NCBI GenBank assembly: GCA_026874595.1 | Contig: CM049313.1 | Coordinates: forward strand, 54,790,159-54,854,158 | Direction: 5' to 3' | DNA from: Sipunculus nudus | Taxonomy: Eukaryota; Annelida; Sipuncula; Golfingiida; Sipunculidae | Length of the DNA: 64,000 nucleotides | Shown here: positions 38,135 through 47,760 of the stretch, piece by piece | How positions within the stretch are numbered: position 1 is the first letter of the stretch | Layout of the letters: each line of letters starts with the position of its first letter | The notes under the pieces: generated by a model | The model's input: the letters and a program-made list of their open reading frames with translations, nothing else | The model's database searches: none | What the model was told of the DNA's origin: nothing | Program-made: the position numbers and the translations under genes

Positions 38135-39511
38135 ATGCAAAAGGATATCCGTTCACACATCAAACAAGTGGCAGAGCACGTGGATTCATGGTTCAGGAAA
38201 ACACGTCAGCTACACGGGGAAAATAAGGACGGCCATCCCGTGGATTGGTGGTACACAACAGTCGCCCCAGCCTTACAGGAATTCGTTAAGTCTCACAAGG
38301 AATGGGAACAATGCATCTTACAGCTGACCAGGCAGACCAGAAGGGCGAAGAGGACGAGGGGCGGGGACAATCACAGTGCCGCAAAGAACGGCGAACCAAA
38401 CACGGTTAACGACCCAGCATCAAACGCTGGGGATAACGGCCATCACACAACACACGGGGCCCAACCAGAACTGAAGCAGCTGGCCACACATTTGCTCGAA
38501 CACTACGTGGACGTTCACGGTCAAGACACGGTCAGCGTCTCGTGGGACCGGCATATCGCAAACGTAAGTACAGATGTGTTTTCTGGCACGTGGCTGGACG
38601 AGCTGGCGAGCATAATGGGTTTCACCTTGGCCCCCAACCGTAAAACGGGAAATATATTCAATACAGCAGAGTCAAGGATAAAGAACAACAAAGGGAATCC
38701 TTCGCTGAAACTGAAACAGTTACAGTTGCGAACGGTGGGAGTCCTCCTGTTGTTCGACGCCACCCTGGTGTCGTTGGCCTGCTCATACGTGCAAATCGGG
38801 CTCCCAGTGTTCGCAACTTTTGAGACTGTGTACCTATACGCAAGTATGTGGGCGTTACTGAGGGGAGCGCCGGCCGGAAACGTATCACGCGAAACAACGC
38901 ATGTACTACGTGCTCTGGCGGTTATGCACTCCCATTGTTCTAACAGAGACACCAGGTCGACTTTGGCTAAGGTTGTCGCGAGCGCTGCAGCGCGGCCCAT
39001 CACTTCATCCCAATGCGACGGTACATGCGTGTTAAACGCGTGGGAGATGTGGACGCACGCTTACCCTTGCCTGCTGATCACCACAAAAACACGTACGGCA
39101 CATGACCCTTGGCACCTGAATATAACACCATTCTCACGTGATCACACGCAAGTACTCGCCGGCGTAAAAACGGCCATCGACAGGCACATACACCAAACGT
39201 GCGCGGAACTAGCGGGTGTGTGCCCACGCGACATAAACACAACCGAGACGGAAGGTGGAAAACACATTAGGGAAGGTACAAACACTGACCCGACACGTCA
39301 ACACGCACAGACTGAGGCGGTGGAAAACAAACACAGTCTGGAACTTTACACGTTGGGAGAACATTACATGTTTCCACGTTTGCATCCACTGGGCGAGATA
39401 CGGGACACTGTGCAGATTTTTCGCGACAAAAGAACACAGAGCGCAGAAGCACGAGCCGAACGGGCAGTGTTCCCGCCGGCAAAGTTTCACCTGCCGATGC
39501 CTGAACATTGA
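38135..39511 (+). CDS. Unknown protein, 458 aa
   Basis: The frame opens at a GTG (38096), but the first ATG, at 38135, is preferred. The N-terminal 110 residues are basic and helical with a Thr/Asn/Gly-rich linker; residues about 120-360 look globular and hydrophobic; the last 100 are charged. No signal peptide. It is divergent from the putative capsid gene and followed by the protease-scaffold gene, so a structural capsid role such as a triplex subunit is possible, but I see no motif for it. Confidence 0.72.
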   Translation: MQKDIRSHIKQVAEHVDSWFRKTRQLHGENKDGHPVDWWYTTVAPALQEFVKSHKEWEQCILQLTRQTRRAKRTRGGDNHSAAKNGEPNTVNDPASNAGDNGHHTTHGAQPELKQLATHLLEHYVDVHGQDTVSVSWDRHIANVSTDVFSGTWLDELASIMGFTLAPNRKTGNIFNTAESRIKNNKGNPSLKLKQLQLRTVGVLLLFDATLVSLACSYVQIGLPVFATFETVYLYASMWALLRGAPAGNVSRETTHVLRALAVMHSHCSNRDTRSTLAKVVASAAARPITSSQCDGTCVLNAWEMWTHAYPCLLITTKTRTAHDPWHLNITPFSRDHTQVLAGVKTAIDRHIHQTCAELAGVCPRDINTTETEGGKHIREGTNTDPTRQHAQTEAVENKHSLELYTLGEHYMFPRLHPLGEIRDTVQIFRDKRTQSAEARAERAVFPPAKFHLPMPEH

Positions 39512-39644
39512 GTATACGACAGAAACCCCTCCCGCCGAAAGACATCACGAAGAATAACAGAACATCTCTGTTTATTTACCCCGGTGCAAGCGCCAGACGA
39601 CAACGACACATGACATGTAACATAATTACACGAGCACCATAAAA

Positions 39645-41846
39645 ATGTTCGCAGTTTGCTGTTTAGCCAGTACATGTCCCCAGGTCTGGAAAAGGTTAAA
39701 CGGACCCGATCGGGGAAAATACCGTCTTTCAGACGCCATCTTACGTCACGTATCACTAGGGGTGGACGATCGTTCAGATGCACCGAAGGATGTGAACAGA
39801 AACGCGTCATGCACCAAACCCGTGTTCATCACACACGACCGGCTCTCCCCCCCTGTCGGGAGCTTGATCCACATACGTCATCTCCCAGACGTCGGGCTGT
39901 TTGGGGTTATACAGTTGGACCCGAGGTTCGTGGGTGTGCTCACACGGGCGTGTCCCTACTTTGTGGACAGATCACCGGCAAACCGTGAAAACGCTTCTAC
40001 GAAAGACCTTTTACGGGCGCTGTTCCCCGCTGTGTCGTTGTCCTCACTGAAGTTGTCAGACACGTTTTCAGAACAGGGTTGTCCGACTAAGGAGGACCTG
40101 GAGATTGCTGCCGGCCCGGACTTCCTGAACCACGTTTCGTTGACGATGAACAACGCCCGTGCAGGCTGCCTTGCCATGTACTGCACAAGTCTGCATTTGG
40201 ACGAACCGGATTGTGAGCACACTGAAAACGAGAACCTGTTCAAACACCTCGGCCTGAGCCCGGAATTGTACAGGGATATCATTAAAGAGGCTGAAGGGCG
40301 TGTCCTCCCAGAGGAGACATTCAGCACAGACGAGACCACAGTGCCCACCTGGCACAACCTGCTCTTGGGGGCAGCACTGAACCCTTTCACGGTCAAACAA
40401 TGCAAGAAACAAGAACTCGAACAGCTTGGGTTGGCTTCGACATTTATTGACGCTGAAAACAAATCAGACGCTGGTGCGGACAGTCCACTCGCTGGGCACG
40501 CTGAAAGCTCAACACCGCTGAAACCAGCTTCACCACAAACACCGCTGAAACCAGCTTCACCACAAACGTGTATTTGTGATGAACAGGAACATTCTGACGA
40601 CACCGATCCGATCAATCTTTCAGACAGTGGCAAATCGACCTTGACCGTAGTGGAAGGCAGTTCCGGAAACCCCGAACGACTGGCCGCAGACATGTCATCA
40701 TCAAACAGTAACGCGCCAGTAACCCCTAACGGTTCCGGGCAGTTAACAGCCGACATGAAGGATTGGATAACGGGTCAAGAAGAACTACTGCAAAGGTTGA
40801 AATCTAAGTACGGCCGGGTCGATGCGGAAGCGCCTGTGCAGATTCAGGCTGCACCATGGCCGCACGGTTCTTTCGGTTACGCATCCCCGACGGTCGGAAC
40901 ACAAACGCAGCCGTCAGCTTATGCGCCAGGGTCCGGGGTCTGGTGGCCGGGTTCGCCGACGAACGCAGGGCCCGTCTTCCAACCAGGGCATTACGCATCA
41001 GCGCGCTTCTCGCCCTATCAGCCACCCGCGACACCGTTGTACCCGCAAGCACCTGTGGCGCCGCCCCCACCTTTTGCGAGTGACGGCAGCACGACCGGGT
41101 TCGACAGGCACACGGTACAAACGCCGCACACGCAGCAGCAACCCTCCACCGTGCATTATTACTTTTACGGTGATAACGGTAAACAGCATATCGCGGACAG
41201 AAGGACAGGGTCATCGTCAAGAGCTGATGATAAAACGGAACAAGAAGCCGCGCATCACAACCACGCACGCACGTCGGACACTGGTGGCCACTCCGGGCTT
41301 GATATGTTGAAATCCCCAGAAACGCAAAGAGCGTCCGTTTTTTCCCCTGCCGGGCTCGAGTCCACCGTTAAAACACTGCAGGAGACGGTGGAAAAACTGA
41401 CAACACACGTTCACACAAACGTTCACCCTGCCCACCCACCTCACACGTTTCAAGCCAGTCAACCTTCCGTTCAGCCAGCCGCAGCACATGCTCCTGCCCA
41501 TCCCCCGTCTATTGAGACTACGGCGGGTGACCAAAAAGACGGCCGTGACAGTCGCGCGTTACTGCAAGAACTTGTTCGGGGTATCGCAGATGTCGTAGAG
41601 CAAAACAGACGTGACAGAGGTGACGTTGCGTCAGGTGAACCACATGTCTCCTCCGCTGTCACATCTGACACCCCTACAGAGGGTGGCCAAACCGGCAGGG
41701 ATAAACCACGCGGTAAACCAGCAGACACCGTAGAGGCCGAACGGGAACCGTCCGCTGAAAAAGAGCCAGCACTGTCAAAGGTTGTGACAGATAGGCTGAA
41801 GTTATTGGATAAGATGTTGAAGCCCCCAGCCGCATCCAGTTTTTGA
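39645..41846 (+). CDS. Capsid maturation protease and scaffold protein, 733 aa
   Basis: The N-terminal domain matches herpesvirus assemblin (peptidase S21), a serine protease with an unusual Ser-His-His triad. His79 lies in an IRH motif followed by a short Gly/hydrophobic strand, the nucleophile is in the SLSS motif at 131-134, and the second His is His163 in NHVSLTMNN, the position of the conserved HVAL block. In this family the protease cleaves itself and the scaffold so DNA can enter the capsid. Residues about 240-733 are a Pro/Gln/Ser-rich scaffold domain ending in a hydrophobic helical tail, where family members bind the major capsid protein. Met350 could start a separate scaffold-only product, as with UL26.5 in herpes simplex virus. 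Confidence 0.85.
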   Translation: MFAVCCLASTCPQVWKRLNGPDRGKYRLSDAILRHVSLGVDDRSDAPKDVNRNASCTKPVFITHDRLSPPVGSLIHIRHLPDVGLFGVIQLDPRFVGVLTRACPYFVDRSPANRENASTKDLLRALFPAVSLSSLKLSDTFSEQGCPTKEDLEIAAGPDFLNHVSLTMNNARAGCLAMYCTSLHLDEPDCEHTENENLFKHLGLSPELYRDIIKEAEGRVLPEETFSTDETTVPTWHNLLLGAALNPFTVKQCKKQELEQLGLASTFIDAENKSDAGADSPLAGHAESSTPLKPASPQTPLKPASPQTCICDEQEHSDDTDPINLSDSGKSTLTVVEGSSGNPERLAADMSSSNSNAPVTPNGSGQLTADMKDWITGQEELLQRLKSKYGRVDAEAPVQIQAAPWPHGSFGYASPTVGTQTQPSAYAPGSGVWWPGSPTNAGPVFQPGHYASARFSPYQPPATPLYPQAPVAPPPPFASDGSTTGFDRHTVQTPHTQQQPSTVHYYFYGDNGKQHIADRRTGSSSRADDKTEQEAAHHNHARTSDTGGHSGLDMLKSPETQRASVFSPAGLESTVKTLQETVEKLTTHVHTNVHPAHPPHTFQASQPSVQPAAAHAPAHPPSIETTAGDQKDGRDSRALLQELVRGIADVVEQNRRDRGDVASGEPHVSSAVTSDTPTEGGQTGRDKPRGKPADTVEAEREPSAEKEPALSKVVTDRLKLLDKMLKPPAASSF
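40512..40565 (+). repeat. Two 27-bp direct repeats in the scaffold linker
   Basis: Copies at 40512 and 40539 encode TPLKPASPQ twice, in the linker between the protease and scaffold regions. Confidence 0.8.
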
Positions 41847-41873
41847 ATGGCGCGCGCATATGTCACGTGACTG

Positions 41874-41880
41874 TATATAA
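41874..41880 (+). promoter_or_regulatory. TATA element upstream of the helicase gene
   Basis: TATATAA about 170 bp before the helicase ATG; a second TATATAAC lies about 10 bp further on. Confidence 0.4.
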
Positions 41881-42049
41881 CATATATAACACAGGGGCTC
41901 CCGATTACCCTAATCAGTCATGCTCCCGCCTCGAGGTGAGTCAGTGCACCACTTTTAAGCAGTCTGACCTGACACAGGGCACGCAATCCTAACATTTTAT
42001 TTTGAGCTCCCTCCTGCGCATATTGTACACGAACAGACATCTTTGACAG

Positions 42050-45000
42050 ATGGCTTTGACAGAAGATAAACGTGAGAGACTCATTCTCACAACAACAAGT
42101 ATAGCGGACAACTTGGCCGAGTCGATTCGCACCGAGCAACACCGCGTCCCCGTGCCAACGTGGATGCAGCGCCCGTCGCCGCCGTACGAGACAGAAAAAT
42201 GGCTCCATCAACTGGAACATATGACATGGCCGTTCCCCAGTTCTATATTCGACCCGAACCAGGCCTTGATACCCGACGAAGCAGAACGTTGCAAATGGGA
42301 GATCCTGCGCCGGGCGGCGGACCCTACCGTTCCGGCGACGCCTGGTTCTTTCACTCCCGTACATTTCCGCTGTTACGTCGTGACGGGCCCGGCCGGCGCG
42401 GGTAAAAGCACGCTTGTGGACATCCTCACCGCCAACACACATATGGTGTGCACCGCCGCCGGAAACGCCTCCGTGACCAACCTCCACAACGCTCTGAAGT
42501 CACACCAAGTGGGGCGCGTCGGGACGTTAGCGAAACTGCAGTTGATGTACAACTGCCGTGAAGCAGAACCCCGTGAGCCGGCTTCGACTTTGAACCCTAC
42601 CTCCTTCGCAGAAGCCCAGCTGGACGGGATACTAACAGACCACAGGAATTTCCGGTCTCAGTTCGACAACCTTAAAATGAAACTTAAAAGGATAGAAACG
42701 GCGCTGGGTACGGAATGGGCTCGCTACGCCGAGGCATTCGAAAGGGAAGACGACACTGTGGCCCGGCACGGGAACAAGGTATCGTACGTCAAAGGCAGGA
42801 AAATAATACAGCCACGGTCCCGCATGCGTCCCGGCTTCGATCCCGCGGTAAAATTGGCCGGTCAGGTGTCGTCCAGTAAACCTCCTCGCAGTGGCGCTAC
42901 GCAGGGGCGGTGTAACAAGAAGGATCAACAACACAGGGACTTCACATGCATGGCGAACATGGGGTTGAAACGGGTGGACATGCCATGGTTACAGTCTAGT
43001 TTCCGGTTTGATTTCCCTCAAATATGCAGCAGTAACGTCGTGCTAGTGGACGAGGCGGGGATGGCCAGCAGCTACAACTTATATACATACGCTTTCTTGT
43101 ATCGGTACGCGGCGTGCCGTCTTGGGATCTACCACGAGAAACCTCTGGTTTTCATTTTACTGGGTTCAGAAAGCCAGTCGACGGCTATACGGTCAGACGG
43201 TATGGGACCCGTGGCGAACCGAGTGCCGGCCGTCAGCATGCTGCAGCATGTTTGCAACGTCCCTATCATCGCCAAGGCCACCGGCGTGTACGAACCAAAT
43301 CACACCGTCGTGATGCACGTCAACAAAAGGTGCCACTTGGAAATAAGCGAACTCCTTTACGACCTTCACTACGGCATAAGGGACCCCGACACCATCCGTC
43401 TGTTGGACAAACACGTGGTGCCGTCCCACGTGGTAGAGGAACCAATGAGCCTGGACACAACCGCGGACGGCACCGCGACAGACCTCACAGGCTGCATCAG
43501 AATATTCGCCAGTAACGACGAAGTCGCAGAGTATGACAAACGTTGCAAACAAACTATGGAATCCGCCGATTTGGGCATATGGGTTTTCCTGAACGTCCAC
43601 GACGCGATCGCGTACCTGTCCGTTTTGCAGGCGCAGTTCAGAGAACAGCGGATGCCGGGCAGGAAACGTCGACGACCGTTACGTGAGAAGCAGGATAACC
43701 GGAGGGTGGACGACATGTTTCGTGACGCGTGGGCAAAACGAGCCCTACCTAACTCGGGTGCACAGCCTCCGGGAGACAAGGAAAACAGCTCCACGTCAGT
43801 CGGTCTGAACTGGGGGTCCGATCACCAAATGGCCCCGATGGTTACCGAAACGGGGCTGGTGTTAACCTCACTCGATTCGTTCATAGACTCACTATACACA
43901 CACGCCCCGAACCTGTTTGGGTTCGAGTACACGAGTGAGTCTGTGCATTATTTCGCGGGTGGAAAAGTGTACGAGCCAGAAGGCGAATACTACCCTCGAC
44001 CCGACAGGAAGAGAGAAGACAACCACATACTGCGGCCAAAGGCGACAAAGGACACATGGGAAGTCACGGACGACCCGGCACCAGAAAACTTCACGGACAG
44101 CCAAGGCCCGGTAAACGGCCACAAAGTACGGGAAAAGGAAACCCCCCGTCCGGACGCGAGACAGACAGACCCCTTGCTCCCTCAAAGATACAGAGTTCTC
44201 ATGTGTAAGCACACCCTGCCGGTCGGCAAGCCCGCTGTATGTCGGCGGGCATGTCAGTTCGTGCTGACAGGGTTCAAGGGACCTTTCCGCTTGCTGATGA
44301 GAACGGCGCTACCCAGGATGTGCCTGTCCTTCCTCCCTGCCCACACACCGTTCGTTTGTGCCATCCTGCAAGGAGCATACGAGGCCCTGTACAGCCTGCT
44401 GTCCGACAAGGGGGTGGCTGACCGTTTCATGGCCAAACACTCACTCGGACAGGAAGGTAACTGTGTTGACGAAAACATTAGCCGTTTCGACGTAGATGCT
44501 TCTGCAGATGCTCCCGACCCTGCCACGGATTTTGACTACCTGAACACGCTGGTGTCCGATCTCAGCACAACATACATGCGTGCCGCTGACGAATACCCGG
44601 ACATCTCCGAATGTGAGGTGCACCTGGGTCTAACGTGCCTCACAGAACCGGAAGGCTCGGCGGACAAAGGCCTGGGAGCTGTCGACCAGCGGTACGTGAT
44701 ACCGAACCAGGTATTAGATACAGCCGAAGTAGTCACCGTGCTCGGGAGCAGGACCATACCCGCCGATTCTCCGTTCGACGCCCTTAATTACCAGCCTTAC
44801 GAAAAGTCGACCCTGCCCCGTTTCGTAAAAGCCGTGCGTTCCTCAGGCGACAAGTTCGAGCTGCGGTGCGCGGTGGTGTGTTCCGAAGAGACGGGTTGGG
44901 TCGGCCTCGCATTACCGTCATCGGAAGAGTACATCACAGAACCAGAAATCGACGTGCCCCGTTTCGCATTGCACTCGTCATTCCGCGTCCCCATGGTTTC

Positions 45001-45229
45001 GCAGACGGCCGTGACTGTAACCAAATCTCAAGGTCACACATACCAGCGGGTGGCCGTCTCTGTAAGTGACGGCATGTGCGGAGACCTCAGGACACCTTAC
45101 GTCGCTATCTCCCGTGCCAGCCGTGAACTTTATGTGTCGTGTAACATGTTCCGCCGTCGTTGCGCTTTTTTCCCTCATCTGGGATTGCTGTATATACTTT
45201 TACACCCCAACACAACTCATGCAGTTTAG
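42050..45229 (+). CDS. Superfamily 1 DNA helicase, UL5-like helicase-primase subunit, 1059 aa
   Basis: Helicase of the herpesvirus helicase-primase complex type. Walker A GPAGAGKS is at residues 113-120, Walker B with Asp334-Glu335 (LVDEAGMAS) follows, and the C terminus has motif V-like VTKSQGHT near 990 and motif VI VAISRAS at 1018-1024. These are the signatures of the RecD/PIF1 group of superfamily 1, to which UL5 belongs. The enzyme would unwind DNA at the replication fork using ATP. At 1059 residues it is somewhat longer than vertebrate UL5 (about 880) owing to charged insertions in the middle (residues about 540-720). The 3' end has an AATAAA at 45257. Confidence 0.9.
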   Translation: MALTEDKRERLILTTTSIADNLAESIRTEQHRVPVPTWMQRPSPPYETEKWLHQLEHMTWPFPSSIFDPNQALIPDEAERCKWEILRRAADPTVPATPGSFTPVHFRCYVVTGPAGAGKSTLVDILTANTHMVCTAAGNASVTNLHNALKSHQVGRVGTLAKLQLMYNCREAEPREPASTLNPTSFAEAQLDGILTDHRNFRSQFDNLKMKLKRIETALGTEWARYAEAFEREDDTVARHGNKVSYVKGRKIIQPRSRMRPGFDPAVKLAGQVSSSKPPRSGATQGRCNKKDQQHRDFTCMANMGLKRVDMPWLQSSFRFDFPQICSSNVVLVDEAGMASSYNLYTYAFLYRYAACRLGIYHEKPLVFILLGSESQSTAIRSDGMGPVANRVPAVSMLQHVCNVPIIAKATGVYEPNHTVVMHVNKRCHLEISELLYDLHYGIRDPDTIRLLDKHVVPSHVVEEPMSLDTTADGTATDLTGCIRIFASNDEVAEYDKRCKQTMESADLGIWVFLNVHDAIAYLSVLQAQFREQRMPGRKRRRPLREKQDNRRVDDMFRDAWAKRALPNSGAQPPGDKENSSTSVGLNWGSDHQMAPMVTETGLVLTSLDSFIDSLYTHAPNLFGFEYTSESVHYFAGGKVYEPEGEYYPRPDRKREDNHILRPKATKDTWEVTDDPAPENFTDSQGPVNGHKVREKETPRPDARQTDPLLPQRYRVLMCKHTLPVGKPAVCRRACQFVLTGFKGPFRLLMRTALPRMCLSFLPAHTPFVCAILQGAYEALYSLLSDKGVADRFMAKHSLGQEGNCVDENISRFDVDASADAPDPATDFDYLNTLVSDLSTTYMRAADEYPDISECEVHLGLTCLTEPEGSADKGLGAVDQRYVIPNQVLDTAEVVTVLGSRTIPADSPFDALNYQPYEKSTLPRFVKAVRSSGDKFELRCAVVCSEETGWVGLALPSSEEYITEPEIDVPRFALHSSFRVPMVSQTAVTVTKSQGHTYQRVAVSVSDGMCGDLRTPYVAISRASRELYVSCNMFRRRCAFFPHLGLLYILLHPNTTHAV

Positions 45230-45256
45230 TAATTATGTATGATGTGTTTATTGTCG

Positions 45257-45262
45257 AATAAA
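45257..45262 (+). terminator. Polyadenylation signal of the helicase gene
   Basis: AATAAA 28 bp after the helicase stop. It marks the last clearly viral sequence before the gene-poor 45.3-48.4 kb segment. Confidence 0.65.
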
Positions 45263-45731
45263 ATGTAAGTTTCATCTCCGTCTTGTTTATTGTGATGTCA
45301 CTGATTGATTCACCGATTCACTATAACATGCCTACCTGAATGTGTTTGTGTGTGTGGGGGGAAGGGTGTGAGGGTGCGTTCAATAGCTTGCGCTGTTTAA
45401 ATGACATTACACGCCAATGAACATAATATGTGTCCGATCTGAACCCATCCCATTCCCGTCCATTTGTCGTACATGATACAATGAACATTATCTTGATCAA
45501 CATCATATTGTGGAGCCGGACACGGCGAACAATAACCGATATATAAACATGCACTTTGTAATTATCCTTCTGCGCACTGGAAGGGCTGATTGATGTAGCG
45601 GAAAAAGCACAAAACAAGTGGTGATGAATGAATAGAACCGTATTGGTCTAATTCGTACAAAATATGTTGTACAAGATGACCAACAGGGGCCGCTGTATGG
45701 ATGGTATAGGGGATATAAAAACATGTATAAC

Positions 45732-45803
45732 GTCCCTGGGTGGGCTCGAACCACCAACCTCCCGATTAAAAGCCGGAAGCGCTACCGATTGCGCCACAGG
45801 GAC
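45732..45803 (-). tRNA. tRNA gene with UUU anticodon on an asparagine-tRNA-like body
   Basis: The 72-nt minus-strand sequence folds as a complete cloverleaf: 7-bp acceptor stem GTCCCTG/CAGGGAC, 4-bp D stem GCGC/GCGC, 5-bp anticodon stem (two G-T wobbles), loop CTTTTAA, 5-nt variable loop and 5-bp T stem GGTGG/CCACC with loop TTCGAGC. A T5 terminator follows 10 nt downstream. The anticodon TTT predicts lysine. However, the acceptor, D and T arms match the common animal tRNA-Asn(GTT) as I know it, so it looks like an Asn tRNA with first anticodon base G changed to T. It may be a working gene, a pseudogene, or a recoded tRNA. Confidence 0.85.
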
Positions 45804-45863
45804 TACATGCTTTGTGTACGTGAGTTTCTCATTTTATCATGAGCAGGTACTGTTCCTTGATTT

Positions 45864-45907
45864 GATTGGCTGATGGAAAGTATGACGTCACAGACGACCT
45901 ATATAAA
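45864..45907 (+). promoter_or_regulatory. CCAAT-CRE-TATA promoter-like array
   Basis: An inverted CCAAT box (GATTGGC, 45864-45870), a perfect CRE TGACGTCA (45883-45890) and TATATAAA (45900-45907) follow in the order and spacing of a cellular RNA polymerase II promoter. No protein gene lies downstream on this strand before 46.5 kb. A TTGGCAGCG sequence about 60 bp downstream resembles the primer-binding site region of some LTR retrotransposons, so the array could be a retroelement LTR remnant. Confidence 0.45.
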
Positions 45908-46450
45908 TGCCTTTAATCCCAGTAATACATATTGTTTACTTCAATTGTTTACTTGGGGTCTAGACAGTTGGCAGCGTGATGACAAACGATACCTGTACGG
46001 AGCAGTGATTTATCATTAATCTCTATTAATCTAATTATTAATGTCACATTTAATATACGGCCAACTTTTGGTAACTTATTTGAGCAAACGAAAATGCTTA
46101 TTTTTTAATCATATATAATATATACTTGGGTTGGTACCAGTCTGCCAAGGGTACAAAAGATGGCGTTGTACGCCCGTCTCTATGATTGGCCTAGAGCAGC
46201 GGTGCAACAATAGAGCGGGTTACCAGTCTATATCTTAATCAATATTGTTGGGTGCAGGAGCGCCATCATATGCCCGTGTAAGAGACTAAAGTATATGTGT
46301 CCCTGCAGTTTGCTAAGGCCATTTCAATTTTGTTCGATATGTATAAACAACAGAAAATAGTTTACTTTCTTTGATAAACTGCTGTGTACCTGGGTGGGAA
46401 ATGAAAGAATAAAAATGGATGAATGTGGCTTAAAACCAAAATGAATACGT

Positions 46451-46523
46451 GGCCAGTACGGGGGTCGAACCCGCGACCTTTGCGTTATCAGCACAACACT
46501 CTAACCAACTGAGCTAACCGGCC
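46451..46523 (-). tRNA. tRNA-Ile gene with GAU anticodon
   Basis: The 73-nt minus-strand sequence forms a full cloverleaf: acceptor GGCCGGT/ACTGGCC (one G-T), D stem GCTC/GAGT (one G-T), anticodon stem TTGTG/CGCAA (one T-G), loop CTGATAA, and T stem GCGGG/CCCGT (one G-T) with loop TTCGACC. A T4 run follows about 10 nt downstream. The body matches animal tRNA-Ile(AAT) as I know it, but the anticodon here is GAT, a form that is rare in animal cytosolic tRNA sets. It lies about 650 bp from the first tRNA, on the same strand. Confidence 0.88.
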
Positions 46524-46839
46524 CCACAGTTGGCATTGACTTCAAATGTATTAAAATATACACCACCGTACTGGACTACGGAATCCATGAACACTTATGA
46601 ATATATATTTGCTATAATTTGGAAGAGATTAAGTTACAGGGCAAATCATATGTACTCTTTAGAATTAACTAGAGTATACCCATATCTGTACCTGCACGCA
46701 CACATTTCTTAAATTATGAGGAAGCACTATGTGAGAATGGCCATGGCACACCGCAGGTATTAAACCCAGAATAATTTTTTCGATTTTGAGGCCATTTCTT
46801 TACCGGACGCCTAAAAAATATAAACTCGTTCTTCCCCGG

Positions 46840-46945
46840 ACCAAGATGCACCCTCCCACGAAGTTTGACGACCGTGCAATCCCTAGCGTGCGAAAGAATC
46901 CGGACAGACAGACAGACAAACAGATTCCCGTGAATTATAGTATGA
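46840..46945. repeat. Degenerate host-type dispersed repeat with GACA run
   Basis: A block ending in CGGACAGACAGACAGACAAA, preceded by a GCACCCTCCCACGAAGTTTG-like stretch, resembles a dispersed repeat family common in molluscan and other invertebrate genomes. The resemblance is from memory of such repeats, not an alignment. Confidence 0.4.
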
Positions 46946-47478
46946 TACACAAGAGATTTATACATGAACGTTAGTAGCTTGGGAACATGTTTGTTAGGTT
47001 TGTGTTCCTTCAACTTGATAAATCTGTTGTCTATCTGATATAGTTCCACTGGTCGTCGGCAGGTGGCGATACTGACGCCAACATATTGGTCAGCAACACA
47101 AAATGGCCACTTGCCGGACAACGGTCTACACAACATTTACGAAATATGTGCTAAAATCTTCGGAAAAATATGCTTAAAGCGTTCAACAAGTGACATTTGC
47201 GATATCTTTTCCAGTTTGCGCGTACATCTTGCACAAACGTAAAATCTGCCGCACACCAAAGTTTTCAATGTGTCCACAACCCTACTATATAAGCAGGCCG
47301 AGTCTATTATACTATCAGTTGAGAGCGCTCTATGGGCGCTTTTGGGTCCCAGACGGCTCCCTCTGCCTTATGCCAAGAAGTAATAGAGTTGTGGGCCTGG
47401 GGTCGGTTGTGTGGTTCAAGTCAGAAGTGGACCGGTTGTAGGTCGGTTGGATGTGAAAGGTCGGTTGGGGTCGACGAG

Positions 47479-47605
47479 GTCGGATGTGAAAGGTCAGCAG
47501 GGGTCGCCGGGGGGGAACAGGGGAGTTCTGGATGGGATCGGGTCGGAGGTGAAAGGTCAACAGGGGTCGCCGGGGAGGAACAGGGGAGTCCTAGGTGGGT
47601 TCGTA
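47479..47605 (+). repeat. Two-copy 63-bp G-rich tandem repeat
   Basis: Copies start at 47479 and 47542, each with GTGAAAGGTCA, CAGGGGTCGCCGGGG and GAACAGGGGAGT. A more degenerate third copy may precede them. No coding signal. Confidence 0.7.
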
Positions 47606-47760
47606 TACGGATGTGAATGGTTAAAGAGTGATCGTCGGGTATCATCGGTACTGGGAAAGCCAACGGTGTGCAACGCATGTCAAAGCACAATGGGATCGTT
47701 CCGATCACCACAGAGTCTCCCCTGGGGCCGAGGCCCCTATAGAGGCTTCTCCACAGGGGT

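Noticed and set aside
40804-41534. Plus- and minus-strand frames of 100-162 codons inside the scaffold region
   Set aside because: They overlap the Pro/Gln-rich scaffold coding sequence in other frames and show no independent domain or promoter.
45664-45873. 69-codon plus-strand frame across the first tRNA
   Set aside because: It is antisense to a well-formed tRNA gene and has no other support.
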